Shown one piece after another: positions 6,740 through 14,653 of a stretch of DNA of 34,180 bases. The DNA lies in NCBI RefSeq assembly GCF_900167465.1, contig NZ_FUWR01000026.1:1-34180 (forward strand), in the 5' to 3' direction. How positions within the stretch are numbered: position 1 is the stretch's first letter; each line of letters starts with the position of its first letter. The notes beneath the pieces are model-generated. The model saw only the letters and a program-made list of their open reading frames with translations. It was not told the origin of the DNA and ran no database searches. Origin of the DNA: Trichlorobacter thiogenes. Its GTDB lineage: Bacteria > Desulfobacterota > Desulfuromonadia > Geobacterales > Pseudopelobacteraceae. The position numbers were made by a program, and so were the translations under genes.

Positions 6740-9217
6740 CTATGCCTCCCTGTCTGCTTCAGCAGACTTTTTCTTGTGTGCAGCTCCGGCCTTCTTTTTA
6801 TGACCGGCAGCCTTACTCGTATCCTCATCTTCATCATGCATCCGTGCGTGCATCTTCTTCAGGGTCTGCGCAACCAGATAAAAGACCGTGCCTTTGGGAA
6901 AGCTGCCATTCTTTCCAGCGGCTCCGGCCTTGACACCGGTCAGGATCTCAATCCCCTCTTCAATGGTCTCAATGCTCCAGAGGTGGAACTGACCATCGGC
7001 AATCGCCTCCACCACCTCTTCTTTCAGCATCAGGTGCCGTTCATTGGTCTTGGGAATTATAACCCCCTGCTCACCGGTCAGCCCTTTGGCCTTGCAAACG
7101 GCATAAAAGCCTTCAATCTTGTGGTTCACGCCACCGATCGGCTGGATCTGCCCCCGCTGGTTGACGCTGCCGGTCACCGCAATCCCCTGCTTGATCGGTA
7201 GACCGGACAGGGCTGAAAGCAGCGCGTATAGCTCGGTGGATGAGGCACTATCCCCTTCCACACCATCATAATTCTGCTCAAAGCAGATCGAGGCAGACAG
7301 GGAAAGGGGGTGGGTACGGGCAAACTGCCCCCCCAGATAACCAGTCAGGATCAAGACACCTTTGTCATGGATCGGACCGGACAGTTTGACCTCCCGCTCC
7401 ACATTCACCATACCGGCCTGCCCCAACCAGGTACGGGCGGTAATCCGTGAAGGCCGTCCAAAGACATGGTCCCCCAGGGAGATGACCGACAGTCCGTTGA
7501 TCTGGCCCACCACGGCACCTTCGGTATCCACCATGATGGTACCGTCATCAAACAGTTCCTGCATCCGCTCTTCAATCCGGTTGACCCGGTAGAGCTGTTC
7601 CTCCGCAGCCCTGCGGACATCGCTGCAGGTGATCACCTGGTGACCATCACGCTCGGCCCAGAAACTGGCCTCACGGACAAAGTCGGCGATCTCCATAAAA
7701 CGAGAGGAAAGTTTCTGCTGATCATCCACCATCCGGGCGGTATATTCCAGCAGACAGGCCACACCGGCCCGGTCAAAGTGCAGCAGCTTCTTGTCACGGC
7801 AGAGGGTGGCCACAAACAGGGCATATTCCTGCATGACCACCGGAGTACGGGAGACCGAGCTGTCAAACTCCGCCTTGACCTTAAAGAACTTGCGGTAGTC
7901 AGGGTCCTGATAATAGAGCAGATAGTAAATCCAGGGGGTGCCCACCAGCACTATCTTGGCTGAAAGCGGCACCGGTTCCGGCTTGAGCGACACCATGGTC
8001 ATGAAGCGATACTGCTCCAGCACATCCTCAATCCTGATTTCAGCGGTACGGATGCAGCGCTTGAGTGAATCCCAGACAAACGGGTTGATCAGCACCTCGC
8101 GCGCATCGATCACCAGGTAGCCGCCATTGGCCCGATGCAGGGCACCGGCCTTGATCATGGTAAAGTCGGTCACCGCCACGCCACCGTACTGCATGACATG
8201 CTCGATCCTACCAAACAGGTTGTTGTAGGTGGGGTTAGACTCAAAGACAATCGGCGCCCCTTCTGTCTCCTTGTTATCCACCAGCAGGTTGACCTCGTAG
8301 CGCTCAAAACTGGGCTCCTGGCGGGCGATCTTCAGGCCGGGAATCTGGGGCTGCGTCGGTTGCGGCTTAAAATCTTCAAGGTTTTTAAGGATATCCTCCT
8401 GCACGGTTTCAAGGTAGGCCAGCACCTTCTCCAGACCGGCATACTTTTCCCGCAACGGGTCCAGGCGATGCCCCAGGCAGGAAAGCCCCAGTTCACGGTC
8501 GGCCTGGGCCAGGGCATCCTTGGTGGCCTTCTCGTTGTCCCGCACCTGACGCAGGACATCATTCAGACGCTCCGTCAGCAGCTTACCCTGTTCCTCCAGC
8601 TTGGTCCGTTCCTCATCGGTCAGGGCATCGTACTCATCCTGGGTAAAGTTATGGTCATCCTTCTGGGGTACAATTACCAGCCCGGAAACGGTCCGCTGCA
8701 GCGCAAAACCATGCTTTTCCGATTCGGTTTCAAGGGTGTCAAACAGCTCATTGCTTTGGGTCTGATACTGCTCCAGCACCTCAGTGCGACGGGATTCATA
8801 CTCCTTGCTTTCCAGCGCCTTGGGGATATCCTTTTTGAACGCCTCCACCAGCTCCTTCATGTCAGCGGTCAGCTCACTGCCCCGGCCAGCCGGAAGCGAT
8901 AATGAGATCGGATTATCAGCATCCTTGAAGTTATAGACATAGACCCAGTCGTCAGGGGTCGGTTCATCCTTGGCCCGTTGACGCAGCAGGTTACGAATGG
9001 TTGAGGTGCGTCCGGTACCGGTCTGACCGGAGATATAGAGGTTAAAGCCGGTTTCCCTGACCCCCAGACCAAATTCGATAGACCGCAGGGCACGCTCCTG
9101 CCCCACCGCATCCACCAGATCCGGCAGATCAGCGGTAGTGGTAAAATCAAACTGATCCGGGTCGCAGGTCCAGCGCAGTTTTTCTACAGGCAGTTGACAC
9201 GACGTACGAACGGGCAT
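6740..9217 (-). CDS. Lon-like ATP-dependent protease (AAA_32/LonB-type)
   Basis: The 825-residue product joins a divergent AAA+ module to a Lon-type protease domain. The P-loop is GQTGTGRT (64-71), with Arg where Lys is usual. ANGGYLVIDA in the middle resembles Walker B of this family. The catalytic dyad is Ser657 (EGDSASS) and Lys700 (GVNHKIEG), 43 residues apart as in E. coli Lon. A long coiled-coil-rich insertion occupies about 110-290. There is no LAN substrate domain. The C-terminus ends in a Lys/Ala/His-rich tail (about 800-825) that may bind nucleic acid or be disordered. The start has GAGGAGGGGG. It is probably cytoplasmic; substrates are unknown. Confidence 0.92.
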   Translation of the reverse strand: MPVRTSCQLPVEKLRWTCDPDQFDFTTTADLPDLVDAVGQERALRSIEFGLGVRETGFNLYISGQTGTGRTSTIRNLLRQRAKDEPTPDDWVYVYNFKDADNPISLSLPAGRGSELTADMKELVEAFKKDIPKALESKEYESRRTEVLEQYQTQSNELFDTLETESEKHGFALQRTVSGLVIVPQKDDHNFTQDEYDALTDEERTKLEEQGKLLTERLNDVLRQVRDNEKATKDALAQADRELGLSCLGHRLDPLREKYAGLEKVLAYLETVQEDILKNLEDFKPQPTQPQIPGLKIARQEPSFERYEVNLLVDNKETEGAPIVFESNPTYNNLFGRIEHVMQYGGVAVTDFTMIKAGALHRANGGYLVIDAREVLINPFVWDSLKRCIRTAEIRIEDVLEQYRFMTMVSLKPEPVPLSAKIVLVGTPWIYYLLYYQDPDYRKFFKVKAEFDSSVSRTPVVMQEYALFVATLCRDKKLLHFDRAGVACLLEYTARMVDDQQKLSSRFMEIADFVREASFWAERDGHQVITCSDVRRAAEEQLYRVNRIEERMQELFDDGTIMVDTEGAVVGQINGLSVISLGDHVFGRPSRITARTWLGQAGMVNVEREVKLSGPIHDKGVLILTGYLGGQFARTHPLSLSASICFEQNYDGVEGDSASSTELYALLSALSGLPIKQGIAVTGSVNQRGQIQPIGGVNHKIEGFYAVCKAKGLTGEQGVIIPKTNERHLMLKEEVVEAIADGQFHLWSIETIEEGIEILTGVKAGAAGKNGSFPKGTVFYLVAQTLKKMHARMHDEDEDTSKAAGHKKKAGAAHKKKSAEADREA

Positions 9218-9245
9218 TCCCCCTCCTCATAGTAAACAGTTACAA

Positions 9246-10478
9246 CTAACGTTGGCCAGCCACGCAGACCTGGTTACGACCGCCATTTTTAGCACGATAC
9301 AAGGCGGTGTCTGAAGCCTTGATCACCTCTTCAGCAGAGGCATACCGACCACCTGACTCTGCTACACCGATACTGACAGTCACGGAGACATCCCTGCTTC
9401 CATACGGCTTGGCACGGGCCACCTGCCCCTTGGAATCGTCTTTAGGACGTTCATCAGAGCGCAAGGCCATTTTATATTCCTCAATCGCTTTACGCAGTTT
9501 TTCAAGGTGCGGTGCAGCATCTTTGGCCGTTTTACCGGGGAAAATGACGGTAAACTCCTCTCCTCCATATCTGAAGGGACGCCCACCGCCGGTAACCGCC
9601 ATCAGCCGACTTGCAACCACCTTCAGCACCTGATCCCCCACATCATGCCCGTAGGTATCGTTAAAGCGTTTAAAGTGATCAACATCCACCATGGCTATGG
9701 CGTAACTGCTCCCCAACCCGCGCAGCAGCTCATTCAAGGCCCGTCGAGAAGGGAGACCGGTCATATCATCCCGGAAGGCCATGTTATGGGAGTCCTGAAT
9801 AATGGCCAGGATAAAGATCAAGCCGATGGCACTGTTGAACACCGGAGCAATATAGGGTGTATCAGGCTGTGCCAGCAGCAGCCCAAAGGCGAGCGCCGCT
9901 CCGAAAAAAGCGCCGTCGAGGGGGGACTGACGCTGCCAGGCACGTGCGACAATGACTCCGACAGCCAGTAACAACAACAACAGGCTGATCTGAGGGAGCT
10001 GATACACCTCAAACAGCCGGGACTGAATAATTGGCCTGGTCAGTGCCGCCCACATGGTTTGGCTTCGCTGATGAAAGGTAATCCAGAAAATCAACAGCTG
10101 AAACAGCACAAAAGCCATCCGCATTCTACCGGCGCTGCCGATGATCCCCTTTTCACTCATCAGTGAGATGATCAGCAGATTGAACGGAAGTAGCACGGCA
10201 AAGCCGTGATACACCAGAAACGACTCAGGCGTTTCCAGGCCTTGAGCACCATAGTGTGATGCATAGTAATAGAATGAGGTTGACAGCAACAGCACCAGAC
10301 AGGTTCTGCCCCTCTTGAAATGGTAGGCTGAGGCCACGGCAACGATCGCCAAAAGATAGGGAGCAATGGCCAGCAGCTCCTGGTGGGTCGTTGAGAGTGT
10401 TGGCACACGGGAAAGAGACCAGCAGGAAAAGAGCAGGACCGTTACGGGAAGGAACAACGTTGAGAGGTTTCGGACCAT
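9246..10478 (-). CDS. membrane GGEEF diguanylate cyclase
   Basis: The 410-residue product has about seven hydrophobic segments in residues 5-228, resembling a 7TM sensor region. A cytoplasmic GGDEF domain follows, opening with RDDMTGLPSRRAL and carrying the signature GGEEF at 305-309. An active c-di-GMP synthase is expected. No RxxD inhibitory site lies at the required position before the signature, so product inhibition may be absent. A charged insertion of about 25 residues (340-365) precedes VTVSIGVA. The gene lies 19 bases after the HD gene and 28 bases before the Lon-like gene, in one leftward run. The sensed signal is unknown. Confidence 0.9.
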   Translation of the reverse strand: MVRNLSTLFLPVTVLLFSCWSLSRVPTLSTTHQELLAIAPYLLAIVAVASAYHFKRGRTCLVLLLSTSFYYYASHYGAQGLETPESFLVYHGFAVLLPFNLLIISLMSEKGIIGSAGRMRMAFVLFQLLIFWITFHQRSQTMWAALTRPIIQSRLFEVYQLPQISLLLLLLAVGVIVARAWQRQSPLDGAFFGAALAFGLLLAQPDTPYIAPVFNSAIGLIFILAIIQDSHNMAFRDDMTGLPSRRALNELLRGLGSSYAIAMVDVDHFKRFNDTYGHDVGDQVLKVVASRLMAVTGGGRPFRYGGEEFTVIFPGKTAKDAAPHLEKLRKAIEEYKMALRSDERPKDDSKGQVARAKPYGSRDVSVTVSIGVAESGGRYASAEEVIKASDTALYRAKNGGRNQVCVAGQR

Positions 10479-10497
10479 AGAACGCAGACCTTGTCAG

Positions 10498-11286
10498 TTA
10501 CGCCTGATCGGAACGGGCCATGAGCGATGCGACGGCACGTCCGACCGCCTGCTGTATCGGCGGAGTATCAGGCAGCGTTGCAGCCAGCTTCAGCAGATAC
10601 TCCCGCTCCAGCAGCAGCCGCCTGGTGGTGGCACAATTAAGATCATAGACCCAGGAAATCTGGAGCAGCTTGAAATCGTTCAGCACCCTGGCCTGATCCA
10701 GCTTGACAATCTTGCCAGCTGCCAGGGCATCAAGGCAGACCTGGGTAACCTCCGGCAGATCAGGGAATCCCAGCCCCACTGCCGAGGCACGCTCTGACTC
10801 GGGTAGCTGGTAAAACTCCAGAAAGACCCTCCAGATATCAAGTTTATCGGCATCACGGATCAGACGGATAAAGCGACCCGTAGGGGAACTGATCTGATCC
10901 GGCAGCTCCAGCAGATTGTGGAAGCGAACCGCTTCTTCTATCAATAGTCGTTCTTCAGCAGGCAGGTGATCCAGCAAGGTCTCACTACGAATTACCTCAA
11001 CAGACAGACGGGCGTGGTTGTCAGACTCGCTGTCACGAAAGGTACGCCAACGCCGGTACTGTGGAAAACGCCCGACATCATGCAGCAGGGCCACCGCAGA
11101 TGCCAATAACGTATCTGCTTCATTCAGTCCTTCACCAGCAGCCAACGCCTCCATACAGGCCACCACCTGTCGGGTATGCTCCTGTTTGAGACGAATATTC
11201 CTCAGACCTTCAGGATCCAGATCCTCAAAGCTGGCCACATAGCGATCAAACCACTGCTGCAGCTGGTGAAGATCTGCCACCTGCAT
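10498..11286 (-). CDS. HD-domain hydrolase
   Basis: The 262-residue product has the HD metal-site residues in order: H37 (EHTRQV), H69-D70 (LLHDVGRF), H123 (RFHN) and D146 (RDADKLDI). It is likely a metal-dependent phosphohydrolase acting on a nucleotide or similar phosphoester; the substrate cannot be told from sequence. There is no HD-GYP motif, so c-di-GMP hydrolysis is not indicated despite the neighbouring cyclase. Its ATG shares a base with the ubiE stop (TAATG), which implies translational coupling. Confidence 0.85.
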   Translation of the reverse strand: MQVADLHQLQQWFDRYVASFEDLDPEGLRNIRLKQEHTRQVVACMEALAAGEGLNEADTLLASAVALLHDVGRFPQYRRWRTFRDSESDNHARLSVEVIRSETLLDHLPAEERLLIEEAVRFHNLLELPDQISSPTGRFIRLIRDADKLDIWRVFLEFYQLPESERASAVGLGFPDLPEVTQVCLDALAAGKIVKLDQARVLNDFKLLQISWVYDLNCATTRRLLLEREYLLKLAATLPDTPPIQQAVGRAVASLMARSDQA

Positions 11287-11996
11287 TACTCTTTACTCCC
11301 GGTGTAGATGGATGCAATACCAAAGGTAAGTGGCTGACAGCGTACCGATTTGAACCCGATATCGGTCATGGTGGCGCAAAATTCCTCGCTGGAGGGGAAT
11401 TCCATAACCGAGTCCGGCAGATACTTGTAGGCGTTGTAGCTTGAGAACAGTCCTCCGACAAAGGGAAGAATCCGCTTGAAATAAAAGTGATATCCCCATC
11501 TGAACAGTGCCGAGCGGGGGGTTGAGAACTCAAGGATCACCAGCCGTCCACCAGGCTTGATCACCCGCCAGAGTTCTGCCAGACCAAGGCGACGGTCAAC
11601 CACATTACGGATACCAAAGGCGATGGTGACCGAATCAAAGGTACCGGCACCAAAGGGCAGATCTTCACAGGGGGCGACCTTGAAATCAATCCGATCAGCA
11701 TAGGCCGAGGCCGCAATCTTGGCCTGCCCCAGGGCAACCATTTCAGGACTGAAATCCGCTCCGGTAATCTTGAGCGAAGCTGGCGTTACCCGCGCAATCT
11801 CAAGTGCGACATCACCGGTACCGGTGGCAACATCCAGCACCCTACCCCCTTCAGGAGCCTTGATCAGCCTGACGGCGGTCCGCCGCCAACGTTTGTCGAT
11901 CCCGAAGCTAAGCAGATGGTTAAGGAAGTCATAACGGGGGGCGATGGCATCGAACATCTGCTGGATCTGCTCCCCTTTTTGCGATAGCCTGAACAT
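11286..11996 (-). CDS. ubiE: demethylmenaquinone methyltransferase (UbiE/MenG)
   Basis: This is the last step of menaquinone synthesis: SAM-dependent C-methylation of demethylmenaquinone. The 236-residue product has the SAM-binding motif LDVATGTGD (54-62), the UbiE family signature around NVVDRRLGLAELWRV, and KPGGRLVILEFSTP. MenG rather than ubiquinone work is inferred from the anaerobic delta-proteobacterial setting. The ribosome site is weak (GAAGGG about 14 bases upstream). It is the first gene of a leftward run that continues through the HD, GGEEF, Lon-like and hemerythrin genes, and it diverges from the diadenylate cyclase gene. Confidence 0.93.
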   Translation of the reverse strand: MFRLSQKGEQIQQMFDAIAPRYDFLNHLLSFGIDKRWRRTAVRLIKAPEGGRVLDVATGTGDVALEIARVTPASLKITGADFSPEMVALGQAKIAASAYADRIDFKVAPCEDLPFGAGTFDSVTIAFGIRNVVDRRLGLAELWRVIKPGGRLVILEFSTPRSALFRWGYHFYFKRILPFVGGLFSSYNAYKYLPDSVMEFPSSEEFCATMTDIGFKSVRCQPLTFGIASIYTGSKE

Positions 11997-12027
11997 GGTT
12001 TTTTTGTACCCTTCAGCGAATGTTTGA

Positions 12028-12054
12028 TGATATAAGACAAGGCCTTATCATCTA
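12028..12054. promoter_or_regulatory. imperfect palindrome in the ubiE/cdaA divergent gap
   Basis: GATGATATAAG (12028-12038) and CTTATCATC (12046-12054) form an interrupted inverted repeat in the short gap between two divergent genes. It could be an operator or part of overlapping promoters. No further support is visible. Confidence 0.25.
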
Positions 12055-12125
12055 CCATACTTTACGGCTCCATGCCAGCAGAAACGCCCCAAAACCCCGC
12101 TGCTACTGCAGGAGAATCGACCGCC

Positions 12126-13274
12126 ATGCCCCAGTTCAGAGTTCAGGACATCCTTGACATACTGATCATGAGTATTCTGATCTATCAGCTCTATTCATGG
12201 TTTCGGAAAAGCCGCGCCATACAGGTGATGGCAGGCCTTGGTACCATTACGGCCATCTATTTTGTCACCCGCCAGACCGGCCTGCATATGACCAGCTGGG
12301 TCTTGCAACAGCTGGGCACCGTCATCATCGTAGTGATCGTCGTCATTTTCCAGAACGAAATCCGCCAGACCCTCTACCGCTTCAGCAAGCTCAGGGAACT
12401 GGTGGGAGCTGACAGCAAACAGCACTGCTCCGGCCCCAACACCATTGCAGATTCAGCCTTTGCCCTGGCAAAGGCCCGCTGCGGTGCCATTATTGTCTTC
12501 CAGCGCGCCGACCAACTAGATGATCACCTGAGCAACGGCACTCAACTGGAGGCCCTGGTCTCTGCCCCACTCTTAAGCAGCATATTTCAGGACGGCACCC
12601 CGCTGCACGACGGGGCGGTTCTGATCCGCGATGAACGGATCGTACAGGCCGCCTGCCTACTACCGCTGTCCGATGCACAGCATCTTCCCCAACAGTATGG
12701 CACCCGCCACCGGGCAGCCCTGGGCCTGACAGAACGAACCGATGCCATAGTGCTGGTCGTATCAGAAGAACGGGGAGAGGTGTCACTGGCAGAAAGAGGA
12801 GAATTGACGGTCTTCCAAACTGCCGAACATCTCAAACGCAAGCTGGAAGCACTGTTCACCCCCGAGGACCAGCAGCAGAAACGTACCTTAGCAAGGCGTA
12901 TCTTTAGCGATCTGCTGCCAAAATCAGCAATACTGTTGGGCGTTACCGTTATCTGGTTACTGCTTTCAGCCAGACAGGGAGAAGTGGCCATTGTACCGGT
13001 ACCGCTTACCTTTCATGGCCTGCCCGAAGGAATGACCCTGACCCGGGTTTCCCCTGAAGAGGTAACGGTGCGTCTTCGCTCAAATTCCGGCCTCACCCCC
13101 TCTCCCCGCCTGCTCGACCTGACTGCCGACCTTGATCTTGGCTCTGTCCAGGAAGGACACAACACCCTGCGGGTTTCACTCTCCCACGTCCGCGTTCCGT
13201 CCGGCATGACAGTGGTAGGAATTGAGCCGACCTCCGTAAAAATCGTTGTGAAGGCGCCGCAAAAACCAAAATAG
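12126..13274 (+). CDS. cdaA: membrane diadenylate cyclase (CdaA-type) fused to a YbbR domain
   Basis: The start is placed at ATG 12126 because GGAGA lies about 10 bases upstream and the CdaA-like sequence begins there; an in-frame ATG at 12072 would add 18 residues. In the 382-residue form, three transmembrane segments (about 8-26, 32-48, 64-78) are followed by the DAC domain with DGA (162-164) and RHR (194-196), so it should make c-di-AMP from two ATP. A fourth membrane segment (about 266-283) leads to one YbbR domain (about 290-375), predicted outside the membrane. In Firmicutes the YbbR partner CdaR is a separate protein with several such domains, so this is a compact fusion. No glmM is adjacent. 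Confidence 0.92.
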   Translation: MPQFRVQDILDILIMSILIYQLYSWFRKSRAIQVMAGLGTITAIYFVTRQTGLHMTSWVLQQLGTVIIVVIVVIFQNEIRQTLYRFSKLRELVGADSKQHCSGPNTIADSAFALAKARCGAIIVFQRADQLDDHLSNGTQLEALVSAPLLSSIFQDGTPLHDGAVLIRDERIVQAACLLPLSDAQHLPQQYGTRHRAALGLTERTDAIVLVVSEERGEVSLAERGELTVFQTAEHLKRKLEALFTPEDQQQKRTLARRIFSDLLPKSAILLGVTVIWLLLSARQGEVAIVPVPLTFHGLPEGMTLTRVSPEEVTVRLRSNSGLTPSPRLLDLTADLDLGSVQEGHNTLRVSLSHVRVPSGMTVVGIEPTSVKIVVKAPQKPK

Positions 13275-13312
13275 TGGCACGCTTGCTGCATATAGACGAC
13301 AGACGCCAAAAC

Positions 13313-13339
13313 TTGACAAAAAAGAATATTTGTTATATT
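13313..13339 (+). promoter_or_regulatory. promoter for the NlpC/P60 gene
   Basis: TTGACA (13313-13318) is followed by TATATT (13334-13339) at 15 bases, with TATTAG at 17 bases as an alternative -10. It is AT-rich and lies about 45-70 bases upstream of the start codon. Confidence 0.6.
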
Positions 13340-13382
13340 AGCTATAAACCTGTTTCAAAAAAATCTTCAGGAAGGAGGACAC

Positions 13383-14426
13383 ATGACGCACCGCTTACGC
13401 CTGATACCAGCCATCTGCCTGCTACTGCTTGCCCTTCCCCTGTCGGCCATCGCCTCCAAGACCCACCAGGTCCGCACAAAAGAGACACTTCCCAGCATCG
13501 CCCGTAAATACCGTGTCTCGGTTGAAGAGCTGAAGGCCGCCAACAACCTGAGTAGCACCCGTATCGCCAAAGGGGCTACCCTGATCATCCCTTCCAGGGC
13601 AGCAGCACAACCACTCATCGAAAACTGCAGCACCTATACCGTTGCAAAAGGGGATACCCTTCCCAAAATTGCCAAAAAAACCGGCAAGAAAATGTCAGAA
13701 CTGCGCCGGATCAACAAGCTTAAGGCAAACAAGGTAAAGCCGGGACAGATCTTAGCCCTGGCTGATACTGCGGCCACCTGTGATCTTACCGCTGCCCGGC
13801 AGACACGTGGTAAACGTCTTGAGCTGGTAAACAGTGACCTGCTGAACGAGCAGGAAATGAGCAGCACCTTGGCTGAGCTGTCTGACATTGATGCAGACAC
13901 CCCGGTTGACCTTGCCAAAAACCTTGAAGAACGCTCCACCGGCTTTTCCACCCTGCAAAAATCAGCCTATGGATTTTTAGGAGCTCGCTACCGCTTTGGC
14001 GGTAACAGTCGCTATGCCCTGGACTGTTCAAGCTTCACCCAGCAGGTTTTCCGAGAACAAAAAGTCAGTCTGCCCCGTACTGCCCGTGAGCAGTTCAGGA
14101 TCGGCAATGAAGTTCCCCGTGGCGACCTGCGTCGCGGCGATCTGGTCTTTTTCCGTACCTATGCACCCTTTGCGTCACATGTCGGCATCTACCTTGGCAA
14201 CCGCAAGATGATCCATGCCTCATCAGCAGAACACCGGGTGGTTATCTCCTCCATGGATACCCCCTACTATCTGTCACGCTACCTGGGAGCCCGCCGGATA
14301 AATAAGGTTAGCTCCGACTCTATCGACATTAGTGAGTTGATGTACGGTATTGAAGAAGAGAAGGAAGCTGATGTGCTTGCCAATGACCATCTTGGCCTGA
14401 ACCTGCCGGAGCCACTTACTAAATAA
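13383..14426 (+). CDS. secreted LysM-NlpC/P60 peptidoglycan endopeptidase
   Basis: The 347-residue product has a signal peptide (residues 1-25, ending SAIASK). Two LysM repeats (about 28-71 and 84-127) bind peptidoglycan glycan chains. An NlpC/P60 domain follows (about 193-305). The catalytic Cys215 is in LDCSSF, with His266 (SHVGIY) and His278 (IHAS) as the partner residues. It should cut peptide cross-links or stems in the cell wall, probably as a D,L-endopeptidase. GGAAGGAGG lies just before the ATG. It has its own promoter and ends in a strong terminator, so it is probably monocistronic. Confidence 0.93.
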   Translation: MTHRLRLIPAICLLLLALPLSAIASKTHQVRTKETLPSIARKYRVSVEELKAANNLSSTRIAKGATLIIPSRAAAQPLIENCSTYTVAKGDTLPKIAKKTGKKMSELRRINKLKANKVKPGQILALADTAATCDLTAARQTRGKRLELVNSDLLNEQEMSSTLAELSDIDADTPVDLAKNLEERSTGFSTLQKSAYGFLGARYRFGGNSRYALDCSSFTQQVFREQKVSLPRTAREQFRIGNEVPRGDLRRGDLVFFRTYAPFASHVGIYLGNRKMIHASSAEHRVVISSMDTPYYLSRYLGARRINKVSSDSIDISELMYGIEEEKEADVLANDHLGLNLPEPLTK

Positions 14427-14449
14427 TTACCACGGACCAACAACACTTT

Positions 14450-14479
14450 ACGGGCTCAGACACTGAGCCCGTTTTTTTT
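14450..14479 (+). terminator. rho-independent terminator after the NlpC/P60 gene
   Basis: ACGGGCTCAG (14450-14459) pairs perfectly with CTGAGCCCGT (14463-14472) over a 3-base loop, followed by eight T. Confidence 0.93.
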
Positions 14480-14482
14480 GCC

Positions 14483-14632
14483 TTAACTGGTTGTTGAAAA
14501 ACGTTATGAGGAAGCACGGCTACAAGGCGTAGGTCGCACAGCGACTGAGGCATAACAACTAGTTAGACGAAAAAGCGAGCACCGCGCAACGCCGTAGACG
14601 GGCTCCGCAGTAGTTTTTCAACAGCCTGTTAA
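14483..14632. repeat. structured intergenic element, copy A
   Basis: Arms at 14483-14502 and 14613-14632 are complementary at 18 of 20 positions (TTAACTGGTTGTTGAAAAAC against GTTTTTCAACAGCCTGTTAA). The 110-base interior is closely similar to copy B at 21776-21922, especially GAGGCATAAC and GAGCACCGCGCAACGCCGTA. It lies between a terminator and the radical SAM gene, ending 21 bases before that start codon. Confidence 0.85.
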
Positions 14633-14653
14633 ACAGAACAGACCCTATTTTTT

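Noticed and set aside
8135-8902. Plus-strand open frame of about 255 codons opposite the Lon-like protease gene
   Set aside because: It is antisense to a strongly supported gene, has no ribosome site and shows a composition typical of a shadow frame.
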